Shown here: piece after piece, positions 8,363 to 16,677 of the stretch
How positions within the stretch are numbered: position 1 is the first letter of the stretch
How the letters are laid out: the number at the start of each line of letters is the position of its first letter
NCBI RefSeq assembly: GCF_014897315.1
Contig: NZ_JABUYL010000007.1
Coordinates: 123,863-187,862 of the forward strand
Reading direction: 5' to 3'
Source of the DNA: Proteus sp. FME41
GTDB lineage: Bacteria > Pseudomonadota > Gammaproteobacteria > Enterobacterales > Enterobacteriaceae
Length of the DNA stretch: 64,000 bases
The notes under the pieces: model-generated
Told to the model about the DNA's origin: nothing
The model's input: the letters and a program-made list of their open reading frames with translations, nothing else
Database searches by the model: none
Position numbers and translations under genes: made by a program

Positions 8363-9043
8363 TTATAATGAGAATTCAATTGGAAGGCTTTTACCAAAGT
8401 CGTCGATATAAAATAATTTTATCTTTTCTTTACCAGAAAACGTTTTATTTATATTGATGGTTGTTTCTGATTTTGGTGAAAGAAAACTAGGTACTTTTTC
8501 AATCTCTTTTTCATCAATAATCAGTTTTCCAATGTTAATAAAATAAGGTGAGTTATTTGATACCATAAGGCTATTGTTTTTTACATTCCACTTTAACTCT
8601 TTGATTTTATCTTCAATGTTGGTGTTATTTAAAGATTGTGGTCTGTAAATAAGTTTGATTCTATTAGTCATGGAATAGCGAAGAACATTTTCTAAATTTT
8701 CATTACTTGGTGAGACAAACTTAACGTTGACCCAATACATAGATTCGATATCATTGGGCAAAGTTGTGTTTTTAGTCACTTGTAAGGTATTTTTTTGTTG
8801 TGCAATTAATTTAATTAATGGAGGCGTAATAACAAAATCTTGGGTCAGTTTTCCATTGAGATCTTCAACCCAAGATTGTAATAAGTAATTGGTGTTTTTA
8901 TCACTATTAAATGCAACAAAACCTTCATTATTATTTGTTTCATTATATATAACACGCGTTGTTTCTAAACCAAATCCAGCAAAGCTTGATGTGATTGAGC
9001 TAATTATTAAGCCTAATCCTAAAAGTGTTTTTTTTAAAATCAT
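8363..9043 (-). CDS. Periplasmic fimbrial chaperone (PapD/FimC family)
   Basis: The 226-residue chaperone has a signal peptide ending at about SSFA (22). Its two Ig-like domains carry the family signatures: the conserved Arg in ETTRVIYNE, and Lys in RIKLIYRP, which anchor the C-terminus of the pilin subunit during donor-strand complementation. AAGGTGA lies 6 bases before the ATG. It sits between the major subunit and the usher, the normal order. Lys-rich and Asn-rich stretches (KNTNYLL, NNSLMVSNNS) are unremarkable for a low-GC host. Confidence 0.92.
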   Translation of the reverse strand: MILKKTLLGLGLIISSITSSFAGFGLETTRVIYNETNNNEGFVAFNSDKNTNYLLQSWVEDLNGKLTQDFVITPPLIKLIAQQKNTLQVTKNTTLPNDIESMYWVNVKFVSPSNENLENVLRYSMTNRIKLIYRPQSLNNTNIEDKIKELKWNVKNNSLMVSNNSPYFINIGKLIIDEKEIEKVPSFLSPKSETTININKTFSGKEKIKLFYIDDFGKSLPIEFSL

Positions 9044-9099
9044 CAGAAATCACCTTGTTAATAGATGCAGGTTAAATAAATATTAACCTGCATTTTTTA

Positions 9100-9672
9100 T
9101 TATTGATAAGTCAGAGTATAATTCAGTGTTGCATCAGCACGACCTGCTTCAACTTCATCATCAGTACTGACATACTTAGCAATAAAAGAAAGTGTTTTTG
9201 ATTTGATATCACCAGTATCTTTAATTTCATATTCTTCAGTAAAATTTATTGTATAAGGTGTTTCTAAATCATACTCATCATAAATATGGATACCGACATT
9301 TTTTGCCGTATTTGAATCATTAGGATTATCTAGCGCTAAAATTTGATTAGAACTACTGTCTGTTTTGCCTTCTAATTTTAATTTAACTTTACCTTGAGGT
9401 GGGCAATTAATTAAAGAGATATCTAACTTTCCATTACCGCTACTACCACCGACTTCACTACCTGAACCACTAAATTCACTGGTTGCATAGCGTCCCATAT
9501 TAACGTTACCGTCAGAGCCGGTACCATTAATATCAATAGTGCATGTTGATGAATAAATTAAACCTGTAAAAGAAATTTGTCCTGTTTGTTCTTCAGCTGA
9601 AACAGTGGTACTTGCCGTTATTGCAGAAATAACGAAAGCTAATGGAAGTAATTTTTTTGTTAAAGTAGGCAT
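9100..9672 (-). CDS. Major fimbrial subunit (type 1 pilin family)
   Basis: This 190-residue pilin is the first gene of the operon. The signal peptide ends around TTVSAEEQ (about 26). The mature protein has the conserved Cys pair (SSTCTIDI and LINCPPQG) and ends in NYTLTYQ, with the penultimate Tyr used for chaperone binding. AGGGG precedes the ATG. A Gly/Ser-rich loop (SGSGSEVGGSSGNG) in the middle is longer than in type 1 FimA and may be a surface-exposed variable loop. Its specific fimbrial type (for example among those named in P. mirabilis) cannot be assigned safely. Confidence 0.9.
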   Translation of the reverse strand: MPTLTKKLLPLAFVISAITASTTVSAEEQTGQISFTGLIYSSTCTIDINGTGSDGNVNMGRYATSEFSGSGSEVGGSSGNGKLDISLINCPPQGKVKLKLEGKTDSSSNQILALDNPNDSNTAKNVGIHIYDEYDLETPYTINFTEEYEIKDTGDIKSKTLSFIAKYVSTDDEVEAGRADATLNYTLTYQ

Positions 9673-10320
9673 GTTGACCCCTAGATATTGATATAAATAA
9701 TTTTTTAATGAGAAAGAATTAAGGCTATTTACTTTGGTATATGTTTGTTATTCCTATCGGAAAATTAGTTTAAATGATTAACCTCTATCAGCACTTAAAA
9801 TAGATAAACCAAATAACAAAATAAATCTTAGATAAAATAGCTCGTTAGTATTAATCATAAAAATAGGTAGTCACTTTGTACTATTCTATTTTTTATGATT
9901 AATGCTAATTTTCACATAGCAATTGGTTTTACTTTTGCGTGAATGGATTTTATGCAGTTTATTTCTTTGTGTCCTATGTACTGTGTTACAAAATTTCCTT
10001 ATGAAATATAATAATTTCATTAATAAGATAATGAAAATTAAATAATTTATTCTTTCTTTTCAATTGGTTAATTTCTGGTGTGGTATAAGGAAGAAGAAGA
10101 GATAGTTTAAATTTACTTTATGGAAAATATATTTTGTTACAAATAGCATTAAATTTAAAATATCATAATGACAATACTTTATAAAAAACCATCATTAAAA
10201 GAAGCGTTTCTAATAATCTAGATAAAATAATGAGTAGAAATAATTCTTATTAAAGTTTTTGTATCAATTTAAATCTATTGATTAAATTATTAATATTTAA
10301 AAATACATCTTAAATACTCT
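9673..10320. promoter_or_regulatory. 648-bp upstream region of the fimbrial operon
   Basis: No gene is seen here. The region is very AT-rich and should contain the fimbrial promoter reading left. Its one striking element is the inverted repeat at 9845-9908. The stretch from about 10000 to 10320 shows no clear structure. The region's length is typical of fimbrial operons with complex regulation. Confidence 0.5.
9845..9908. repeat. 22/23-bp inverted repeat upstream of the fimbrial operon
   Basis: The arms at 9845-9866 and 9886-9908 match except for one extra T and one A/G difference, separated by 19 bases. Part of the spacer pairs too (TAGT with ACTA), so the transcript could fold into one long hairpin. 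The repeats resemble recombinase-type arms, but the spacer is too short to be a normal phase-switch segment. Confidence 0.75.
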
Positions 10321-12123
10321 TTATTGTGCTTTCATTTTTCTATATAAGGTAGCGATACTTATCCCTAAAATTTCTGCCGCTTTTTTCTTTCCTTCTAATG
10401 TTGTTCCTGTTTTTTCTAATACACCGATAATGGTTTGATATTCGGATGTTAGGCTCAGAGTTTTTAATCGCTCTCGTGTGCCTAAGGATTGAGTTTGATG
10501 CTCATTATTTATTTTGGTTTCTACATAGAGACTATTGAAATTTTCTTTTTCTAACAGTTCATAATGCGGCGCTTCTAACAGATAGGGTGGAAGGTGGCTA
10601 AGGTTTAAATCGACGGTATCGCCTTGCATAACATACATATATTCAATCACATTGCGTAACTCTCTGATATTGCCGGGCCAATCATAAGAATATAAGTAAT
10701 TAATAATAACGTTGGGGATCTTTGTGGAAGGTCTTTGATAGGTTAAAGCCAGATCATCAGCAAAGAATTGTGCAAGCTCTGCAATATCTTCTCGGTGATC
10801 ACGCAAAGCGGGGGCATGAATAGGCACCACATTAAGGCGATAAAAAAGATCTTCTCGAAACAGCCCTTTATTCACCATTTCGCGCAGATCTTTATTTGTG
10901 GCGGCAATAATGCGTACATCAATATTAATTATGTTATTAGAGCCAACACGGGTAATGCTTTTTTCTTGAAGTACACGTAAAAGCTTGGCTTGTAAATGTA
11001 ATGGCATATCACCAATCTCATCAAGAAATAAGCTACCACTATGTGCTAATTCAAATTTACCAATACGCCCTTTAGGATCCGCGCCACTAAAGGCACCGCG
11101 AACATAACCAAAAAGCTCGCTTTCTAGTAGTTGCTCAGGAATAGCTGCGCAGTTAATGGTAATAAAAGGCTGTTTTGCTCGTAGGCTTTGTTGGTGAATA
11201 GTGTAAGCAACCACCTCTTTACCTGAACCACTTTCTCCTGTAATGAGAACACTGGCATGGCTAACAGCCACTTTACTTAACATGCTTTTTAATTGAAGCA
11301 TATTTTGTGAATTACCAATTAAAGGTGAGTGAGGATTTTCATCAACAGATAAGGTATTTACCTGTGTCATATAATCGCGGGCATCATGAAAAATAACCAT
11401 TGTCAGTTGATCATTATCAACCGATGAAAAAGTAATTTTTTTACATAACACATGATAGCGTTGTTGATTTAGTATTAACCATGCTTCTTCATCACCATAA
11501 AGAATATCCCCCGTCATATCGATATCGAGAGATTGCCCAATCAATTCACAATCAAAAAAGCGCAAAGCAGAAAGATTGGCGTGCCAAATCTTACCTTGGC
11601 GATCAACCGCAATAACACCTCTGTCCATCACATCAATTAAATTTCGAAAAGTACCAAATCGCTCTTGTTCTTTAAGCCTTTCAAGGCACTCAAAAATACG
11701 ACTTGAAATCATCTCTGAAAATTGTTCGATAAAGGTGATAAAAGCTTGTTTTTGTTTCATCAAAAACATTTTTTGCTCTCGGTTAGAACAGATAATTCCA
11801 ATGACACCAATAACTTGGTTATTCAGAAAAATAGGGGCATTAAGATCAAGCTCTTCCGTACAAGTTAAGCGATTTTGACAGAGTTGGCAGAGGCTATTTT
11901 CTTTCGGATCTTCAATCAAAATCGTTTTTTGTACTTGCAGTACATGGCGATAAATATGCCCATTATTAGAGACATCTTGATTAAGCATATAACGGTAACG
12001 GCCCGTACCCGCAATACGAATTAAGTTGTTATCAATAATTTCAACATCGGTACCTGTGATGCCTGCAATAGCGTCAGTGTATTTGCTTATTTCATCTTGT
12101 AGCGTACTAAGTAACGAGTGCAT
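10321..12123 (-). CDS. ygeV: Sigma-54-dependent transcriptional activator, YgeV-like
   Basis: The protein has 600 residues from ATG 12123 (AAGGTGA 7 bases upstream; GTG at 12126 is possible). In order: an N-terminal sensory part with a Cys cluster C-x2-C-x5-C (about residues 79-88), a PAS-like segment (about 155-230, VMDRGVIAVDRQGKIWHANL), a AAA+ domain with Walker A GESGSGKE and Walker B LFLDEIGDM, and a C-terminal Fis-type helix-turn-helix (KKAAEILGISIATLYRKMK). The sigma-54 contact loop reads GAFSGA instead of the usual GAFTGA. It is divergent from dpaL, ygeY and associated genes, as ygeV is next to ygeWXY in E. coli, and faces a -24/-12 promoter at 12388-12403. Activation of that operon is strongly implied. 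The inducer is unknown. Confidence 0.85.
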   Translation of the reverse strand: MHSLLSTLQDEISKYTDAIAGITGTDVEIIDNNLIRIAGTGRYRYMLNQDVSNNGHIYRHVLQVQKTILIEDPKENSLCQLCQNRLTCTEELDLNAPIFLNNQVIGVIGIICSNREQKMFLMKQKQAFITFIEQFSEMISSRIFECLERLKEQERFGTFRNLIDVMDRGVIAVDRQGKIWHANLSALRFFDCELIGQSLDIDMTGDILYGDEEAWLILNQQRYHVLCKKITFSSVDNDQLTMVIFHDARDYMTQVNTLSVDENPHSPLIGNSQNMLQLKSMLSKVAVSHASVLITGESGSGKEVVAYTIHQQSLRAKQPFITINCAAIPEQLLESELFGYVRGAFSGADPKGRIGKFELAHSGSLFLDEIGDMPLHLQAKLLRVLQEKSITRVGSNNIINIDVRIIAATNKDLREMVNKGLFREDLFYRLNVVPIHAPALRDHREDIAELAQFFADDLALTYQRPSTKIPNVIINYLYSYDWPGNIRELRNVIEYMYVMQGDTVDLNLSHLPPYLLEAPHYELLEKENFNSLYVETKINNEHQTQSLGTRERLKTLSLTSEYQTIIGVLEKTGTTLEGKKKAAEILGISIATLYRKMKAQ

Positions 12124-12140
12124 CACATTCTCACCTTGGA

Positions 12141-12265
12141 ATTATCAATATTGATAATAAATTATCATTATCTATTTTTAATTAAATATTTAATTGTTAT
12201 TTATTAGTTAGTTATTTGTTTTTTGTATAAAGCTCACACAGTTTCTTATTATTGATAATTTATCA
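12141..12265. promoter_or_regulatory. Candidate enhancer (UAS) dyads for the sigma-54 activator
   Basis: ATTATCAATATTGATAAT at 12141-12158 is a perfect 18-bp palindrome, overlapped by a second dyad TGATAA-N4-TTATCA at 12153-12168. A related TGATAA-T-TTATCA dyad lies at 12253-12265. The shared half-site TGATAA and the distance of about 120-250 bases to the -24 element suit enhancer sites of the divergent YgeV-like protein. Binding is inferred. Confidence 0.5.
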
Positions 12266-12387
12266 CTTAAATAAAACCGACGTGATCACAGCTTTTCTAC
12301 ATGATTCATTTCTTCTTTTCGTTTTCATTAAAATAAATAGATTTAAAATCAGTTTGTTATGTGTCTTTTAATTCATTTTTTTGGGAG

Positions 12388-12403
12388 TTGGCATACATAT
12401 TGC
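12388..12403 (+). promoter_or_regulatory. Sigma-54 (-24/-12) promoter of the dpaL operon
   Basis: TTGGCATACATATTGC matches the sigma-54 consensus TGGCAC-N5-TTGC closely, with exactly 10 bases between the invariant GG (12390-12391) and GC (12402-12403). It lies about 85 bases upstream of dpaL. The rest of the 361-base intergenic region holds the TGATAA dyads and is otherwise AT-rich. Confidence 0.88.
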
Positions 12404-12487
12404 CCTATAGGGGATAACCCTATGTGTTCCGATTCATCGCGATATTGGGTTATCGCGAATTTTAAAGTGTGATTAAGAGGTAATTCC

Positions 12488-13705
12488 ATGCAGGAGCAAT
12501 TGCAGTATCTGATTAACCAAAGTTCATTTACACGAAAACCAACCGCGTCGCTGGCTCCTTTTCGTTATGAAGAGTTAGCCAAAGCGTTAGATTTTCACCG
12601 AACTATTCCAGGATACGCACCTACACCGTTATTCCATTTATCCCAACTGGCTAAAACGTTAGGGGTTGGCGAGTTATATCTCAAAGATGAGTCTTTCCGT
12701 TTTGGTTTAAAAGCATTTAAAGCGTTAGGTGGAGCTTATGCGATGGCGCGCCATATTGCTGATTTCCTCGAAATGGACATAAGTGAATTACCTTATGAGG
12801 TAATTCACAGTGATGAGATCAGGAAAAAGTTAAATGGTGTCACTTTTGCGACAACCACTGACGGGAATCATGGACGTGGCGTTGCTTGGATGGCAAGACA
12901 GTTAAAGCAAAAAGCGGTGGTCTATATGCCAAAAGGATCTTCACAAGAACGTTTGGATGCTATTTTGCGTGAAGGTGCCGTGGCTGAAATTGTGGATATG
13001 AATTACGACGATGCGGTAAGAATGACCGCTGAAATGGCTGAAAAATATGGCTGGATCGTGGTTCAAGATACTGCATGGGATGGCTATGAAGAGATCCCGC
13101 TTTGGATCATGCAAGGCTATGGCACCTTGATGCTGGAATCACTCGCACAATTACACGAAGTCCCCCCGACGCATATTTTTGTGCAAGCCGGTGTGGGCTC
13201 TTTTGCGGGTATGGTGCAAGGCATGGTAACCGCTGCTTATGGTAAACAAGCCCCAAAAGTGATTGTGGCAGAAGCACGTATTGCCGACTGTTTATATCAA
13301 TCTGCTGTATCAGGAAAAGCGGATGCTATTCCTGTTGGCGGTGATTTACAAACAGTGATGGCGGGGCTTGCTTGTGGTGAAGCGAACAGTATTGGTTGGA
13401 ATTTATTACGTGATTATTCAGCGGCATTTTTCTCTTGCCCTGATGCTGTTGCGACGAGGGGAATGCGGATTTTAGGGAACCCTTTACCTGGTGATCCGCA
13501 CATTATTTCTGGTGAATCTGGCGCCGTGACAACCGGGTTGCTTTCTATTTTGATGCAATCACCTGTTTATCAGAGCGTGAGAGAAGCGCTGGAATTAAAT
13601 GAAAATGCAAGAGTGCTTGTGATAAGCACGGAAGGTGACACTGATCCTGAGCGCTATCGCGATATTGTGTGGGATGGTGAGTTGCCTAGCTTCAAACAAT
13701 TTTAA
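12488..13705 (+). CDS. dpaL: Diaminopropionate ammonia-lyase
   Basis: The PLP enzyme converts 2,3-diaminopropionate to pyruvate and two ammonia; E. coli YgeX is the reference. The 405-residue product shows the PLP-Lys region RFGLKAFKALGGAYAM, the substrate/PLP loop TTDGNHGRGVAWMARQ, the VQAGVGSFAGMVQG glycine-rich phosphate cup and the C-terminal SGESGAVTTGLL. AAGAGG lies just ahead of the ATG. It is the first gene after the sigma-54 promoter and is followed 29 bases later by ygeY. Released ammonia and pyruvate would feed central metabolism. The family assignment is firm; that DAP itself is the natural substrate is taken from the family. Confidence 0.92.
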   Translation: MQEQLQYLINQSSFTRKPTASLAPFRYEELAKALDFHRTIPGYAPTPLFHLSQLAKTLGVGELYLKDESFRFGLKAFKALGGAYAMARHIADFLEMDISELPYEVIHSDEIRKKLNGVTFATTTDGNHGRGVAWMARQLKQKAVVYMPKGSSQERLDAILREGAVAEIVDMNYDDAVRMTAEMAEKYGWIVVQDTAWDGYEEIPLWIMQGYGTLMLESLAQLHEVPPTHIFVQAGVGSFAGMVQGMVTAAYGKQAPKVIVAEARIADCLYQSAVSGKADAIPVGGDLQTVMAGLACGEANSIGWNLLRDYSAAFFSCPDAVATRGMRILGNPLPGDPHIISGESGAVTTGLLSILMQSPVYQSVREALELNENARVLVISTEGDTDPERYRDIVWDGELPSFKQF

Positions 13706-13734
13706 AAAACAAATAAGTCTTTTGGAGTGAAAAA

Positions 13735-14919
13735 ATGTTATCAGCAAACCGATTTGATGAAGTTATTAAGAATTGCCAATTATTAATCCAACAAAAAAGC
13801 TATTCAGGTGAAGAAGGTAACGTTGTTAAAGTCATAGAAGAAATGATGAAAAACTATGATTTTGATGACATTCATATTGATAAATACGGCAATATTATTG
13901 GTGGAATAATAGGTCAACACCCAGGGAAAACGCTTGTTTTTGATGGTCATATCGACACCGTACCTGTCAGTGAGCGTGATTGGAAAGAAAAACCTTATGG
14001 CGCAGAAATAAAAGACGGCAAGATTTATGGTCGTGGCACCAGTGATATGAAAGGTGCTGTGGCTGCGATGATTTCGGCCATTGGTTTTTATGGTCAAGAT
14101 AATCAGCGTAATTTTGCGGGTCGTATTTATGTCTCTTGTATTGTGCATGAAGAGTGTTTTGAAGGTGTTGCTGCAAGGCTCGTTTCAGAACGCTATAAAC
14201 CTGATTATGTGGTAATTGGCGAAGCTTCGGAATTAAACCTCAAAATTGGGCAACGTGGTCGAGCTGAAATTGTGGTTGAAACCTTTGGTAAGCCTGCTCA
14301 CTCTGCTAATCCTGATGCGGGGATCAACTCTGTTTATAAAATGGCAAAACTGATCGAGAAGATCAGAACGTTAACGCCATCCGTTCACCCTGTATTAGGA
14401 AAAGGGATCTTAGAGCTTACTGATATTAAGTCATCACCTTATCCGGGAGCTTCTGTCGTCCCTGAATATTGCCGGGCCACTTACGACCGCCGTTTGTTAG
14501 TGGGGGAAACTAAAGAGGCTGTACTGGCTCCATTACAAAAAGCGATTGATGAACTCTCTGCACAAGACAATGATTTTAAAGCTAAAGTTTCGTACGCGTA
14601 TGGCACTGAAAAATGTTACACCGGCGCCACTATTGAAGGTGAACGCTTCTTCCCAGGTTGGGTATTAGAAGAGAGTGATCCTTATGTTCAACGCGTTTTA
14701 AAAGGACTGCGTGAGTCAGGCTTTAAACCTACTGTCACACAATACTCTTTCTGTACTAACGGCAGCCATTATGCTGGCGAAGCAGGTATTAAAACCATTG
14801 GCTTTGGCCCATCTCGTGAAAACTTAGCGCACACCATTGATGAATATATCGAAATTGAGCAACTAAAAGGTGCTGCAAGTGGTTATTACAGCATGATGAA
14901 CAGTATTTATCACGATTAA
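13735..14919 (+). CDS. ygeY: YgeY-type M20 family metallohydrolase
   Basis: The 394-residue product belongs to the M20 peptidase/deacylase family linked in E. coli and others to the ygeW-ygeX cluster and to selenium-dependent purine or amino-acid metabolism. Metal-binding residues are readable: FDGHIDTVP (His, Asp), GRGTSDMKGAVAA (Asp), IVHEECFEG (the EE pair) and the late NGSHYAGEAGIKTIGFGP region. An inserted dimerisation domain (about residues 180-290) follows the family. TTTTGGAGTG precedes the ATG. The substrate is not known; with dpaL and a D-aminoacylase beside it, removal of an acyl group from an amino acid or dipeptide is the likely job. Confidence 0.88.
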   Translation: MLSANRFDEVIKNCQLLIQQKSYSGEEGNVVKVIEEMMKNYDFDDIHIDKYGNIIGGIIGQHPGKTLVFDGHIDTVPVSERDWKEKPYGAEIKDGKIYGRGTSDMKGAVAAMISAIGFYGQDNQRNFAGRIYVSCIVHEECFEGVAARLVSERYKPDYVVIGEASELNLKIGQRGRAEIVVETFGKPAHSANPDAGINSVYKMAKLIEKIRTLTPSVHPVLGKGILELTDIKSSPYPGASVVPEYCRATYDRRLLVGETKEAVLAPLQKAIDELSAQDNDFKAKVSYAYGTEKCYTGATIEGERFFPGWVLEESDPYVQRVLKGLRESGFKPTVTQYSFCTNGSHYAGEAGIKTIGFGPSRENLAHTIDEYIEIEQLKGAASGYYSMMNSIYHD

Positions 14920-14995
14920 TACTTACTCAATAAATCCTTACTAAAAGAGTATCTGACAACATGGCTTGTTAGATACTTTTTGGAGAAATAACAGA

Positions 14996-16582
14996 ATGAA
15001 AACAATATTTAAAAATGCCACTGTTATTGATGGAACAGGGGCTAGTGCATTTCAAGCTGATGTTGTCGTTAATGAAGGAAAAATAACAAAAATCGGTCAG
15101 TTTGAAGCCAATATTAATGATCAGATTATTGATGCAACAGGGAAAATAGTCTGTCCCGGTTTTATTGATACTCACACTCACTCTGATCTTTCAGCACTGC
15201 TTAATCCTGCCTTATCTGCCAAAATTCGCCAAGGGATCACTACGGAATTGCTAGGACAAGATGGTGTCGCGTTAGCACCCTTACCAGAGCAATATATTTC
15301 AGCATGGCGCAAGAATATTGCAGGTTTAGATGGTGATTCTGACAGCATTGATTGGCATTTTAAAAATACCGAAGGTTACTTGGGGATGTTGGAAGCCAGA
15401 GGCTCTGCTACCAATCTTGCTTACCTTGTACCGCATGGCAATATCCGAATGGAAGCAATGGGATTAGAAGGTAATCCTTCTACGCGTGAAGATGTCGCCA
15501 AGATGTGTGAGATCTTAGAACGTGAATTAAAAGCAGGGGCATTTGGTTTATCAACAGGATTGATTTATATGCCTTGTGCCTTTGGTGATACCGCTGAAAT
15601 GATTGAGCTTTGTAAGGTTACAGCAAAACACAATGGTATTTTTGTCGTTCACCAGCGCAGTGAAGCTGACGATATTATTCAATCAACTCAAGAGCTTATT
15701 GATATTGCTAAAGCATCGGGTGTTTGGTTGCATATTTCCCATATGAAGGTTTGTGGTAAGAAAAACTGGGGATTAATCGACGAAATGCTCGGTATGTTAG
15801 AGCAAGCACAAAAAGAGGGCATCCGTATCTCTTTTGACCAATATCCGTATGTGGCAGGCAGTACCATGCTTGGGGTGATTTTACCGCCTTGGGTACATGC
15901 GGGAGGAACAGAGAAATTATTAGAGCGCTTAGCGTCTCCTGAACTGCGTAAAAAGATGATTGAAGATATCGAAAAAGGCATTCCGGGTTGGGATAATTTC
16001 ATTGATTTCGCAGGGTTAGAAAATATTTATGTCACCAGTTCTAAAACAGAAAAAAACCAAGATGCCGTTGGACTTAGCCTTGTAGAGTTAGGCAAATTAA
16101 GAGGAAAAGATCCGTATAACGCGACCTTCGATCTGCTATATGAAGAAGAAAATGCAGTAGGGATGGTGGATTTTTACGGCACAGAAGAACACGTTATCAA
16201 ATTCTTATGTCGTCCTGAACAAAATGTCTGTACCGACGGATTAATGGGAGCAGGTAAACCGCATCCTCGTGTATTTGGTGCATTCCCGCGCGTTTTGGGG
16301 AAATACGTCAGAGAAGAAAAATGCCTCACTTGGGAACAGGCTATTCGCAAAATGACAGGCAAACCTGCCGAAGTGCTTCGATTAACCGATAGAGGATTAA
16401 TTAAAGAAGGCTACGCCGCAGATATTGTGATGTTCAACCCCGAAACCATTATTGATAAAGGCACGTTTGTTGAACCAAACCAATACCCAGAAGGGATCGA
16501 GTTGGTGATGGTCAATGGGCGTATCGCTTTAATTAATGGTGTCGAAAGTTACGCCTGTAGTGGTCATGTTCTAAGAGCATAA
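14996..16582 (+). CDS. N-acyl-D-amino-acid deacylase (D-aminoacylase family amidohydrolase)
   Basis: The product has 528 residues from the ATG at 14996, chosen because GGAG at 14982-14985 sits 10 bases upstream; a TTG at 14966 only adds unlike residues. The metal site is typical of the amidohydrolase superfamily: GFIDTHTHSD (HxH), then LSTGLIYMPC, HQRSEAD and LHISHMKVCGKKNWG, with the late Asp in NVCTDGLMG. The family removes acyl groups from N-acyl-D-amino acids. It takes the position held by the D-hydantoinase hyuA in the E. coli ygeWXY cluster, so the feed molecule probably differs. 76 bases separate it from ygeY. Confidence 0.85.
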   Translation: MKTIFKNATVIDGTGASAFQADVVVNEGKITKIGQFEANINDQIIDATGKIVCPGFIDTHTHSDLSALLNPALSAKIRQGITTELLGQDGVALAPLPEQYISAWRKNIAGLDGDSDSIDWHFKNTEGYLGMLEARGSATNLAYLVPHGNIRMEAMGLEGNPSTREDVAKMCEILERELKAGAFGLSTGLIYMPCAFGDTAEMIELCKVTAKHNGIFVVHQRSEADDIIQSTQELIDIAKASGVWLHISHMKVCGKKNWGLIDEMLGMLEQAQKEGIRISFDQYPYVAGSTMLGVILPPWVHAGGTEKLLERLASPELRKKMIEDIEKGIPGWDNFIDFAGLENIYVTSSKTEKNQDAVGLSLVELGKLRGKDPYNATFDLLYEEENAVGMVDFYGTEEHVIKFLCRPEQNVCTDGLMGAGKPHPRVFGAFPRVLGKYVREEKCLTWEQAIRKMTGKPAEVLRLTDRGLIKEGYAADIVMFNPETIIDKGTFVEPNQYPEGIELVMVNGRIALINGVESYACSGHVLRA

Positions 16583-16624
16583 CAACACAATAACGCTCTT
16601 AAACGTCAAATATTATCTCTGTTT

Positions 16625-16649
16625 ATCACGGTTGTTTTTCAACCGTGAT
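16625..16649 (+). terminator. 10-bp hairpin between deacylase and MFS genes
   Basis: Arms 16625-16634 and 16640-16649 are perfect around a five-T loop. No T-run follows (GGTTTCCCC), so full termination is unlikely; it may be an attenuator or an mRNA-stability stem that lowers transporter expression relative to the enzymes. Confidence 0.5.
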
Positions 16650-16677
16650 GGTTTCCCCTTACCTGAGGAACAGGAAA

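Noticed and set aside
9845..9908. Complete invertible phase switch of the fimbrial operon
   Set aside because: The 19-base spacer is far shorter than known fimbrial switches (hundreds of bases), and no recombinase gene is in the window; kept only as an inverted repeat.
13804..14148. Minus-strand ORFs inside ygeY
   Set aside because: Antisense shadows of a well-supported gene with no family signature.
16625..16649. Full rho-independent terminator within the dpaL operon
   Set aside because: The stem is perfect but lacks a T-tract; an attenuating or stabilising hairpin is more likely.
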